In this document: positions 7,884 to 13,810 of the stretch, piece after piece | How the letters are laid out: each line of letters begins with the position of its first letter | Numbering within the stretch: the first letter of the stretch is position 1 | Assembly: GCA_020631035.1 (NCBI GenBank) | Contig: JAHDIA010000041.1 | Location: forward strand, 1-16,410 | Reading direction: 5' to 3' | Length of the DNA: 16,410 nucleotides | DNA from: Chitinophagales bacterium | GTDB lineage: Bacteria > Bacteroidota > Bacteroidia > Chitinophagales > UBA2359 | Notes under the pieces: generated by a model | The model's input: the letters and a program-made list of their open reading frames with translations, nothing else | Databases searched by the model: none | Told to the model about the DNA's origin: nothing | Made by a program: the position numbers and the translations under genes

Positions 7884-9629
7884 ATGAAAAAGTTAATCTT
7901 AGTTTTTGTGTTGGGTTTGCTAGGGCAATTTGTGTTGGCTCAACCTGTCCTTGATTTTTTAGGACAAAAAACATACAGTGGCGAAGGAAGTGATATTTGG
8001 GGCTATGCAGCCAATGGACAAGAATATGCTTTGATGGGATTGACCAATGGTTACTCTATTGTGGACGTGACAGATCCCACCAATCCAAATGAATTGCATT
8101 TTGTTCCTGGTTCTTGGACTTATTGGAGAGATTTTAAAACCTATGGAACCTATGCTTACTTGGTAAACGAAGCAGGTGGTGGACTTGAAATCATTGATTT
8201 GAGTGGTTTGCCTGGTTCTATCAGTTCAAATTTTTGGACGGGTGGTTCTTTCCAAGGAAACAATTACAATGTTAGTACCGTTCACAACATTTTTATAGAT
8301 GAAAATGGAATTGGCTACTTGGTAGGGGGCAATTTTGCAGGTGGAGGTGCCTTAATGATCGACATTGCTGCCAATCCTACAAACCCTAGTATCGTTGGTG
8401 TATACAGCAATGAGTATGTACACGATATTTATGTAAGAGGAGACACTATGTGGAATGCTGAGGTTTATGAAGGAAGAGTAGCAGTATTTGACATTTCAGA
8501 TAAAACCAATCCAGTTCAATTAGGGGCATTCTTTACACCCAACTATACAGCACACAACTGTTGGTTGTCTAATGATGGAAACTATATGTTTACAACTGAT
8601 GAGACAAGTGGAGGAAAAGTGGGGATATTCGATGTTTCTAATTTGAATAATGTGTCTCTTATAGATACTTATTTACCAGATCAAGGGACTGGAGCGTTTC
8701 CACACAATACTTTCGTACATGGCAATTATCTATATACAGCCTACTACTCAGATGGTGTCACTGTAGCCGATATTAGCGACCCAACCAATTTGTTTGAGGT
8801 AGATGCTTATGATACTGCCCCTGGCTATTCAGGTGGAGGTTTTAATGGTGCTTGGGGTGTTTATCCATATTTGCCTTCAGGCAATGTATTGGTTGCAGAC
8901 ATCGAACAAGGCTTGTACATTTTAGGCGATCCCAATGGAGGACAATCTTCATTGGGACCAGCAGAAGTCAGCTTAAAAGTATATTTAGAAGGACCTTATT
9001 TGAACAATGGAACCATGGATGCACGTTTGGGTAGTCTAATTCCTTTAAATCAACCCTACAATGACGCGCCTTACAATTATACAGGAACAGAAACTTTGAC
9101 ATCTGTTCCTCCCAGTATGATTGATTGGGTACTGGTCGAAGCAAGAACAGGTACACCATCACTGTCTGGTTCAAGAAACACCACCACTGTCGAAACCCAA
9201 GCCGCCATTCTATTGGCGAGTGGAGCGATTGTTGGTACAGATGGCACTCCATTAAAATTCCAAAACTTTACAGAAGGAGATGATTACTATTTTTGTGTCA
9301 GACACAGAAATCATTTAGATGTATTAAGTGCTACTTCTATTACTGGTGCAGCTACAATGGCTTTTGATTTTACAACCAATAGCTCTAAAGCATTGGGAAC
9401 AGCTCAATTGCAGACAATGGCAGATGGCAAAGCTGCTATGTTCGCAGGAGAATACAATGTAGATGGAAGTATTCAAAATACAGATAAAGATACATGGAGA
9501 GTAGCACCAGCCATTCTCAATGACTACAATTACAATGATGGCAATTTAGATGGCGCAGTACAGGTTACCGATTATGATACTTGGTACCCCAACAGAGCCA
9601 AAATAGGCATCGCTGAAATTAACTTTTAA
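7884..9629 (+). CDS. LVIVD-repeat (choice-of-anchor B type) secreted beta-propeller protein
   Basis: The 581-residue product starts at the ATG at 7884, because that places a clean signal peptide (MKKLILVFVLGLLGQFVLAQ) at the N-terminus. An in-frame ATG at 7845 would add 13 residues ahead of it and is less likely. Residues about 30-355 contain LVIVD-type propeller repeats, each pairing a 'what is seen' strand with a 'VDVTDPTNP' or 'FDISDKTNP' strand: GYSIVDVTDPTNP, GALMIDIAANPTNP, VAVFDISDKTNP, VGIFDVSN, VTVADISDPTN. This matches the choice-of-anchor B family, whose members are exported and differ in their C-terminal anchors. Residues 361-581 form the module shared with the gene at 3611-4756, including paired EF-hand-like loops (YNVDGSIQNTDKDTW and GNLDGAVQVTDYDTW). 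It is probably surface-attached; ligand and role are unknown. A terminator follows at 9652. Confidence 0.92.
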   Translation: MKKLILVFVLGLLGQFVLAQPVLDFLGQKTYSGEGSDIWGYAANGQEYALMGLTNGYSIVDVTDPTNPNELHFVPGSWTYWRDFKTYGTYAYLVNEAGGGLEIIDLSGLPGSISSNFWTGGSFQGNNYNVSTVHNIFIDENGIGYLVGGNFAGGGALMIDIAANPTNPSIVGVYSNEYVHDIYVRGDTMWNAEVYEGRVAVFDISDKTNPVQLGAFFTPNYTAHNCWLSNDGNYMFTTDETSGGKVGIFDVSNLNNVSLIDTYLPDQGTGAFPHNTFVHGNYLYTAYYSDGVTVADISDPTNLFEVDAYDTAPGYSGGGFNGAWGVYPYLPSGNVLVADIEQGLYILGDPNGGQSSLGPAEVSLKVYLEGPYLNNGTMDARLGSLIPLNQPYNDAPYNYTGTETLTSVPPSMIDWVLVEARTGTPSLSGSRNTTTVETQAAILLASGAIVGTDGTPLKFQNFTEGDDYYFCVRHRNHLDVLSATSITGAATMAFDFTTNSSKALGTAQLQTMADGKAAMFAGEYNVDGSIQNTDKDTWRVAPAILNDYNYNDGNLDGAVQVTDYDTWYPNRAKIGIAEINF

Positions 9630-9651
9630 GAAGCTAATTTACTTATAAAAT

Positions 9652-9687
9652 AAAAAAACGGACAAGCTTAGCTTGTCCGTTTTTTTT
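9652..9687. terminator. Bidirectional intrinsic terminator
   Basis: A perfect 11-bp stem, acggacaagct (9658-9668) and agcttgtccgt (9670-9680), has an A-tract before it (9652-9657) and a T-tract after it (9681-9687). It reads as a Rho-independent terminator on both strands. That suits its place between the convergent LVIVD gene, which ends at 9629, and the minus-strand gene whose stop is at 9691. Confidence 0.93.
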
Positions 9688-9690
9688 ATT

Positions 9691-10461
9691 TCATTTCTTT
9701 TCACTTTTATAATGATTGATTTTGACCTTCCAAACTCCATTGTGTTTCTCCAATAAATAAAACTGATTATTCAACTCATCATAGATGAATGGGTAATCAT
9801 TGAGTTCCATTGCATACCACCGCAAATACCAATACTCTCTCGTATGCACCTCAGCCTCCTGTTCACCATAGCGAATGACCTTCGATTCCAACAATTCATA
9901 ATGAGAAGGATTGAGAGCATTGTTAATAACCCACTTTTTCTGTACATGTAAATTTAAAATGTGAAATATACGTTTGTAAGCAGGACCATCTTGCACAAAA
10001 TATTTCAGTAACTCATCATTTTCAACATTAGGCAAACGCTTATAAGCTGCAAATTCAGCAGTGAGGGCTTGTGAGACACAATCGATAATATCGGCATTTT
10101 CTTCTGCTTTTACTTCATCAATATATTGTGCTGCAAAAGCAAGCCAATCTATATAACCATTGTAAATACACAATTTATTTAAGGTCTTCAATCGACGGGC
10201 ATCTATACTAACAGGAATGGTATAACCATGCTTAAAAATGCGTTCCAAAGTACTCACAGAAATATTGATGCCCAGTTCTCGCTTATCATCCTCTGATAGC
10301 AAAGAACTGTCTTGCAAAACTTGTGCAATGGACGCTGCCAACAATTCAAAATCTCCCTGTCGCCATAGTTTGATAGACTTAGGTAAATTGAGTTTTTCCA
10401 AGTGAGAATTGGATAGCGTAATTCTTTTTAACTTTTCAAATATGATGTTGTTGCTTGACAT
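9691..10461 (-). CDS. Hypothetical protein, possible HTH-like N-terminus and NTF2-like C-terminus
   Basis: I do not recognise this 256-residue protein by name. It has no signal peptide or membrane segment, so it is probably cytoplasmic. Residues about 38-110 are helical and contain ISVSTLERIFKHG followed by RRLKTLNKLCIYNGYIDWLAFA. This resembles a small group of Bacteroidota putative regulators in which a 'S.+TL.R.F' helix is followed by 'TL..L..YLGY..W..F', so a DNA-binding role is plausible but unproven. Residues about 125-252, with aromatic strands such as HTREYWYLRWYAMEL and NNQFYLLEKHNGVWKVKI, look like an NTF2/SnoaL-like alpha+beta fold. The frame is open throughout and codon use resembles neighbouring genes. 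The start is supported by an ATG at the end of a long open frame; that codon lies inside a perfect 12-bp palindrome. It converges on the LVIVD gene across a shared terminator. Confidence 0.82.
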   Translation of the reverse strand: MSSNNIIFEKLKRITLSNSHLEKLNLPKSIKLWRQGDFELLAASIAQVLQDSSLLSEDDKRELGINISVSTLERIFKHGYTIPVSIDARRLKTLNKLCIYNGYIDWLAFAAQYIDEVKAEENADIIDCVSQALTAEFAAYKRLPNVENDELLKYFVQDGPAYKRIFHILNLHVQKKWVINNALNPSHYELLESKVIRYGEQEAEVHTREYWYLRWYAMELNDYPFIYDELNNQFYLLEKHNGVWKVKINHYKSEKK

Positions 10462-10520
10462 GTCAAAACTGTTGTTAACAGGCTCTAAAAATGTTCATAA
10501 CTTATAAACAAGATATGAAC
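10455..10520 (-). promoter_or_regulatory. Two dyads at the start of the putative regulator gene
   Basis: The perfect palindrome ttgacatgtcaa (10455-10466) encloses the start codon of the minus-strand gene (cat at 10459-10461). Further upstream, gttcataact (10493-10502) and agatatgaac (10511-10520) form an inverted repeat with one mismatch and an 8-base spacer. If the product is a DNA-binding protein, these are natural candidates for autoregulatory operators. This is inference from position and symmetry only. Confidence 0.35.
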
Positions 10521-10551
10521 GCTTTTTTACTTGCAAAAAAAGAACAAAGAT

Positions 10552-10679
10552 ATTTACTTTGGTTCATTGATAATTTTTGGAGGGTGATTCTTGAACAAAT
10601 TTAGGGAGCCACAGGCGACTGGATAGCTTGTTTAAGAATCAGCTCTCTTTAGCAAAAATTATCAAAGAACATTTACTTT
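10552..10679. mobile_element. MITE-like palindromic element with 9-bp direct repeats
   Basis: A 110-bp imperfect palindrome (10561-10670) is flanked by exact 9-bp direct repeats, atttacttt at 10552-10560 and 10671-10679, as expected for a target-site duplication. The outer arms gttcattgataatttttg (10562-10579) and caaaaattatcaaagaac (10653-10670) pair with one mismatch. Inner arms tgattcttgaacaa (10585-10598) and ttgtttaagaatca (10628-10641) also pair with one mismatch, leaving a 29-base loop. It encodes nothing. A shorter relative sits at the 3' end of dxr (12401-12454). No transposase gene is in the window, so any movement would depend on an enzyme elsewhere. Confidence 0.65.
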
Positions 10680-10807
10680 AAGCATTCAAAATTCAGGAGG
10701 GCAACGCTGACAATTGAAAATCAATACACTGAAATACAGTTTTACCCTATTCTGAGTGTTATAGCTCTGGTTGTCTACAAAACCCTATTTGTAGGCAACC
10801 TTTTTTT
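10680..10807 (+). ncRNA. Candidate small RNA ending at an orphan terminator
   Basis: A strong plus-strand terminator at 10769-10807 has no plus-strand gene in front of it; the nearest gene upstream runs the other way. The stretch before it has no long open frame but contains small hairpins: ttcaaaatt/aattgaa (10685-10693/10712-10718) and actg/cagt (10728-10731/10737-10740). The simplest reading is a short RNA transcribed towards dxr. Its 5' end cannot be placed and may lie in or before the MITE-like element. I do not recognise a known RNA family. It could instead end antisense read-through from the element. Confidence 0.35.
10769..10807 (+). terminator. Orphan intrinsic terminator
   Basis: The arms ggttgtctacaaa (10769-10781) and tttgtaggcaacc (10788-10800) form a 13-bp stem with one G-U pair and a 6-base loop, followed directly by seven T residues (10801-10807). 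The minus-strand reading has no T-tract, so it works in the plus direction. No plus-strand gene precedes it for more than a kilobase. Confidence 0.85.
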
Positions 10808-11242
10808 ACACCCCCCCAAAATTAAATTCAAATATCTATTTGGTTCTATCAGTTTTAGATAATTTATAACTTAACTTATACCTGCCAAAAATAAAACAAT
10901 CATTGAATATATTTGAACGGAACGCTGATTTTTCAACCGAAATCGTCTCCCCGCTATCCGCTACTATGGTGGCGAACGCATTTTACCATATTTATTGGGA
11001 AATTCCGTACAGACAAGATCTGCCTTGTCTCCACCTACCAATATGCGCCACCATATTCACTACTATCGGGCGTATTTTCGCATCTTTTCGCTTTTCATCG
11101 TTTCTTGCTACCATCCGCTACACCCTTTGCTTTTGTATACCTTTTCCAATAAATTATATTAAAATCTTAAACAAAATTGAATCGAATATTGTATCTTAAT
11201 CAAGAAATCTAAAGAGAAATCGATAATCATTAAACACAAAAC
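10808..11242. other. Gene-free region ahead of dxr with dispersed repeats
   Basis: No convincing gene is present. The short open frames around 10903-11199 run through repeats and have no protein-like features. The region starts with a run of seven C residues (near 10811-10817), then an AT-rich stretch, then a GC-richer block (about 10915-11120) containing the hairpin repeat described separately and the segments tatcgggcg (11064-11072) and ccatccgct (11111-11119) shared in inverted form with 4939-4985. The last 80 bases are AT-rich and must carry the dxr leader. No exact TAnnTTTG promoter box was found. Confidence 0.5.
10965..11055. repeat. Nested hairpin repeat, relative of the 4.8-kb repeat
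   Basis: An outer inverted repeat, tatggtggcg (10965-10974) and cgccaccata (11046-11055), encloses an inner hairpin with arms agacaag (11011-11017) and cttgtct (11024-11030). The inner hairpin's surroundings, cgtacagaca on the left and gtctccac.tacca.tatgc on the right, match the repeats at 4803-4844 and 4875-4916, while the inner stem sequence differs. This is a dispersed intergenic repeat family with a conserved fold. Confidence 0.7.
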
Positions 11243-12427
11243 TTGGAAAAAAAACAAATTGCCATCTTGGGTTCAACAGGTTCCATTGGCACACAGGCAC
11301 TAGAAGTAATTAATGAACATCCCGATGATTTTGAGGTGCTAGTCTTAACAGCTAACTCAAATGCAGACTTGCTCATTCAACAAGCACTCCAATTTGTCCC
11401 CGATACGGTGGTCATTTGTGATGAAAGCAAATATCAATACGTCAACGAAGCATTGAGCAGCAAACACATCAAAGTATATGCAGGACAAGAAGCATTGACT
11501 CAAGTGGTCGAACATGCTGATATAGACATTGTTTTAACCGCTTTGGTGGGATATGCAGGATTGGAACCCACCCTCAATGCCATCGAACATGGGAAATCCA
11601 TTGCATTGGCAAACAAAGAAACCTTGGTCGTCGCTGGAGAACTCGTCACGACTGCTGCTCGACAAAAAGGAGTCAACATTTATCCTGTAGACTCTGAACA
11701 CTCTGCAATCTTTCAATGTATGGCAGGAGAATGGCAAAATCCCATCGAAAAAATATACCTCACCGCTTCTGGAGGACCATTTCGTGGCAAAAGCCGCCTA
11801 GAACTAGAACAAGTCACCAAGCAACAAGCCCTCAAGCATCCCAATTGGTCCATGGGAGCCAAAATCACCATCGACTCGGCAAGTATGATGAACAAAGGCC
11901 TAGAGGTCATTGAAGCCAAATGGCTCTTTGGACTCAAAAATGAACAAATAGATGTCATCGTTCATCCACAATCCATCATACATTCCATTGTACAATTCCA
12001 AGATGGCTCTATGAAGGCACAAATGGGACTACCCGATATGAAATTACCCATTCAATATGCGATGACCTACCCCAAAAGACTATCTTCCTCTTTTCCCAGA
12101 TTTAACTTTTTGGATTATCCAAGTCTAACTTTTGAAAAACCCGACTTGGCAACTTTTCGCAATCTACAATTGGCATTCGATGCCTTAGAAAAAGGCGGCA
12201 ATATGCCCTGCATTTTAAACGCAGCCAATGAAGTGGTGGTACAAGCCTTTTTAGAAGACAAAATGGGCTTTTTACAAATGTCCGATGTCATTGAAGAATG
12301 TATGAATGCCATTGCATTTATTCAAAAACCACAACTAGAAGATTACAAGAAAACAGATTGGGAAAGTCGCCAAAAAGCTTTAGATTTGGTTAATCAACAA
12401 GGTTCTTTCACAATTTTTGGAAAGTAA
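11243..12427 (+). CDS. dxr: 1-deoxy-D-xylulose 5-phosphate reductoisomerase
   Basis: The 394-residue enzyme converts 1-deoxy-D-xylulose 5-phosphate to 2-C-methyl-D-erythritol 4-phosphate with NADPH, the committed step of the MEP isoprenoid pathway in the cytoplasm. The NADPH-binding GSTGSIG lies at residues 10-16, LANKET at 122-127, metal ligands Asp150 and Glu152 in PVDSEHSAIFQ, the ASGGPFR loop at 175-181 and a third metal ligand Glu221 in MMNKGLEVIEAKWLF; HPQSIIHS is at 241-248. Family length and all catalytic motifs are intact. Translation must start at TTG 11243: an in-frame TAA lies at 11231-11233, no ATG lies between, and the sequence from TTG encodes the whole expected N-terminus. The final codons for GSFTIFGK and the stop lie inside a palindromic repeat (12401-12454), so the natural C-terminus was probably altered. 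Often listed under the alternative symbol ispC. Confidence 0.98.
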   Translation: MEKKQIAILGSTGSIGTQALEVINEHPDDFEVLVLTANSNADLLIQQALQFVPDTVVICDESKYQYVNEALSSKHIKVYAGQEALTQVVEHADIDIVLTALVGYAGLEPTLNAIEHGKSIALANKETLVVAGELVTTAARQKGVNIYPVDSEHSAIFQCMAGEWQNPIEKIYLTASGGPFRGKSRLELEQVTKQQALKHPNWSMGAKITIDSASMMNKGLEVIEAKWLFGLKNEQIDVIVHPQSIIHSIVQFQDGSMKAQMGLPDMKLPIQYAMTYPKRLSSSFPRFNFLDYPSLTFEKPDLATFRNLQLAFDALEKGGNMPCILNAANEVVVQAFLEDKMGFLQMSDVIEECMNAIAFIQKPQLEDYKKTDWESRQKALDLVNQQGSFTIFGK

Positions 12428-12462
12428 TTCTTAAACAAAAATTGTCAAAGAACCATCAATAA
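12393..12462. mobile_element. Second MITE-like palindrome overlapping the dxr stop codon
   Basis: The arms at 12401-12419 (ggttctttcacaatttttg) and 12436-12454 pair over 19 bases with one mismatch around a 16-base loop. The dxr TAA (12425-12427) is in the loop. The arms resemble those of the 10561-10670 element (gttc.tt...aatttttg; attcttaaacaa). Imperfect 8-bp direct repeats abut both ends: atcaacaa (12393-12400) and atcaataa (12455-12462). No T-tract follows, so it is not a standard terminator, though it may act as a 3'-end hairpin for dxr mRNA. Confidence 0.6.
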
Positions 12463-12473
12463 AATATGAAAAT

Positions 12474-13292
12474 ATGAAACATTGTTTTTACCTTTTGATT
12501 AGTTTTTTGCTTTCAAGCCTTGTATTAAATGCCCAACAAAAGGATAATTCAGGAGAAGTAAATGAAACAACAAAAGAAGTAATAGAAGAAAAAGATACAA
12601 AAGAGGATGAGGATATATATATGGTAGTAGAACAAATGCCTGAATTTATAGGAGGACTTGATTCACTTATGCGTTTTTTTATTAATAACCTAGAGTATCC
12701 TCCTGCAGCCAAAGATTACGGCATTAAAGGGCGATGTATTGTATCTTTTACTGTTGAAAAAGATGGAAGTGTAACAGATGTGGAAGTATTAAGAGACATT
12801 GGAGCAGGCTGTGGAGCTGAAGCCAAAAGAGTGGTGGAAACAATGCCCAATTGGAAGCCTGGCAAACATAGAGGTAAGATAGTAAGAGTTCGATACAATT
12901 TACCTGTTCAATTTGAAAATAGACCCAAAAGGAAGCCCAAAGTAAGCAAAACATATCCTACCATCGTCGAAAAAATGCCCGAGTATCCAGGTGGACGAGA
13001 CGCTATGTACGAGTTTTTGGATGCCAATTTGGAATATCCAGCCGAAGCACTCACCCAAAAAGTAGAAGGCTTTGCCATAGTTGAAGTACTCATTGATGAA
13101 ACGGGTAAGTTTGAAACCATCGAAATAGTAGAAAGCCCAGGTGGAGCTTGTGGAGAAGAAGCCAAACGCTTGGTCGAAATGATGCCCCAATGGACCCCAG
13201 GCTACGAAAAAGACGAAGCTGTAAAGGTTTTATACAAAATACCCATCGAATTTGACCCCAAACGATACAAACGAAACCAAAAGAAAAAGTAG
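12474..13292 (+). CDS. Secreted protein with two TonB C-terminal domains
   Basis: The 272-residue product has a signal peptide (1-20, cleavage near LNA|QQ), a charged Glu/Lys-rich linker (about 22-48) and two TonB-C-type domains at about 70-147 and 184-260. Each domain is introduced by an EQMPEFIGGLDSL- or EKMPEYPGGRDAM-like segment and carries YP..A, a V.F.V..DG.V strand and a G.G.EA.R.V..MP.W.PG motif, the usual pattern for Bacteroidota TonB-like proteins. Classic TonB has a non-cleaved N-terminal anchor for ExbB/ExbD; this protein instead appears to be released into the periplasm, so it is probably not a complete energy transducer. Two ATGs are possible nearby; 12474 gives the clean signal peptide and 12466 is out of frame. 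It follows dxr by 46 bases. Its stop codon merges with a GC-rich hairpin. Confidence 0.9.
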   Translation: MKHCFYLLISFLLSSLVLNAQQKDNSGEVNETTKEVIEEKDTKEDEDIYMVVEQMPEFIGGLDSLMRFFINNLEYPPAAKDYGIKGRCIVSFTVEKDGSVTDVEVLRDIGAGCGAEAKRVVETMPNWKPGKHRGKIVRVRYNLPVQFENRPKRKPKVSKTYPTIVEKMPEYPGGRDAMYEFLDANLEYPAEALTQKVEGFAIVEVLIDETGKFETIEIVESPGGACGEEAKRLVEMMPQWTPGYEKDEAVKVLYKIPIEFDPKRYKRNQKKK

Positions 13293-13315
13293 GGGCAGAC
13301 CTATGTGTCTGCCCC
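13292..13315. repeat. GC-rich hairpin fused to the stop codon of the TonB-domain gene
   Basis: The arms ggggcagac (13292-13300) and gtctgcccc (13307-13315) form a perfect 9-bp stem with a 6-base loop. The first G is the last base of the TAG stop. No T-tract follows, so this is better seen as the left edge of the tandem palindromic repeat array, although it may stabilise or end the transcript. Confidence 0.75.
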
Positions 13316-13557
13316 CACGAAACAGGCGTATGTAAGGGCAGTGCCTTGTGCCTGCCCCCACGAAACGGGCGATACCTATGTGTCTGCCCCACAAAACAGG
13401 CGTATCTGTAGGGGCAGCGCCTTGTGCCTGCCCCACGAAACGGGCGATACCTATGTGTCTGCCCCACAAAACAGGCGTATGTAAGGGCAGTGCCTTGTGC
13501 CTGCCCCACGAAACGGGCGATACATCCCACATCGGTATATACCAATGCGTCTGCCCC
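13299..13557. repeat. Tandem 75-bp GC-rich palindromic repeat array
   Basis: Three copies start at 13299, 13374 and 13449 (75, 75 and 73 bp), each opening with acctatgtgtctgcccc and closing with cgaaacgggcgat. A diverged partial fourth runs from 13522 to about 13557. Each unit contains a ggggcag...ctgcccc inverted repeat (for example 13411-13417/13428-13434) and two related half-units that differ as aaacaggcgta and aaacgggcgat. The block is much richer in GC than its surroundings. Long open frames across it on both strands merely translate the repeat and should not be annotated as genes. Confidence 0.9.
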
Positions 13558-13621
13558 ATAAAGCAGACGAAAAAAACGTCCCCACAAAGCCACCCAACAA
13601 AATAACCTACGCCTGATTGCA

Positions 13622-13677
13622 GCGAAAAGCCTTGTAGAGACGTTGCACGCAACGTCTACAAGCTTGTAGCGAAAAGC
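13622..13677. repeat. Palindromic repeat bracketed by gcgaaaagc
   Basis: The arms cttgtagagacgttgc (13631-13646) and gcaacgtctacaag (13649-13662) pair with a 2-base bulge. Identical 9-bp direct repeats gcgaaaagc occur at 13622-13630, touching the left arm, and 13669-13677, six bases past the right arm. The hairpin belongs to the broad class of 'gtagagac...gtctctac' intergenic palindromes found in Bacteroidota and cyanobacteria, and shares the AGAC/GTCT shell with the hairpins at 4809 and 11011. The rest of the gap up to 13810 holds nothing else I can name. Confidence 0.65.
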
Positions 13678-13810
13678 AGGGAGACCCGAAAGTTTGAAAA
13701 ACCAGCATTCCGTCCCAAAAAGCAACAAAGACAATACCTTTTCCACAAAAAAATCGTAAATTAAACCCATTATTTAACCCATATGTAGATTAATTCAATC
13801 AGTTTTTTAT

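Noticed and set aside
4600..9629. Type IX secretion C-terminal sorting domain on the discoidin and LVIVD proteins
   Set aside because: The tails end in GIAEIGF and GIAEINF after EF-hand-like loops; the usual short beta-sandwich with its Lys-rich ending is not seen.
10735..10807. tracrRNA or CRISPR-repeat resemblance (gttttaccctattctgag ... tagctct before a terminator)
   Set aside because: Only one copy, no repeat array, no cas9 in the window; the similarity is a few loosely placed bases.
11166..11179. Half copy of the MITE-like palindrome (cttaaacaaaattg) before dxr
   Set aside because: A short AT-rich match without a partner arm or flanking duplication; chance is likely.
10903..11199. Short plus-strand open frames ahead of dxr
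   Set aside because: They run through the nested hairpin repeats, have biased composition and no domain or signal peptide.
13090..13770. Minus-strand 226-residue open frame (and related frames on both strands) with repeated GQTHRYRPFRG-like segments
   Set aside because: It translates the GC-rich 75-bp repeat array and the antisense of the TonB-domain gene. Periodicity comes from DNA repeats, there is no signal peptide or known domain, and all frames stay open for the same reason.
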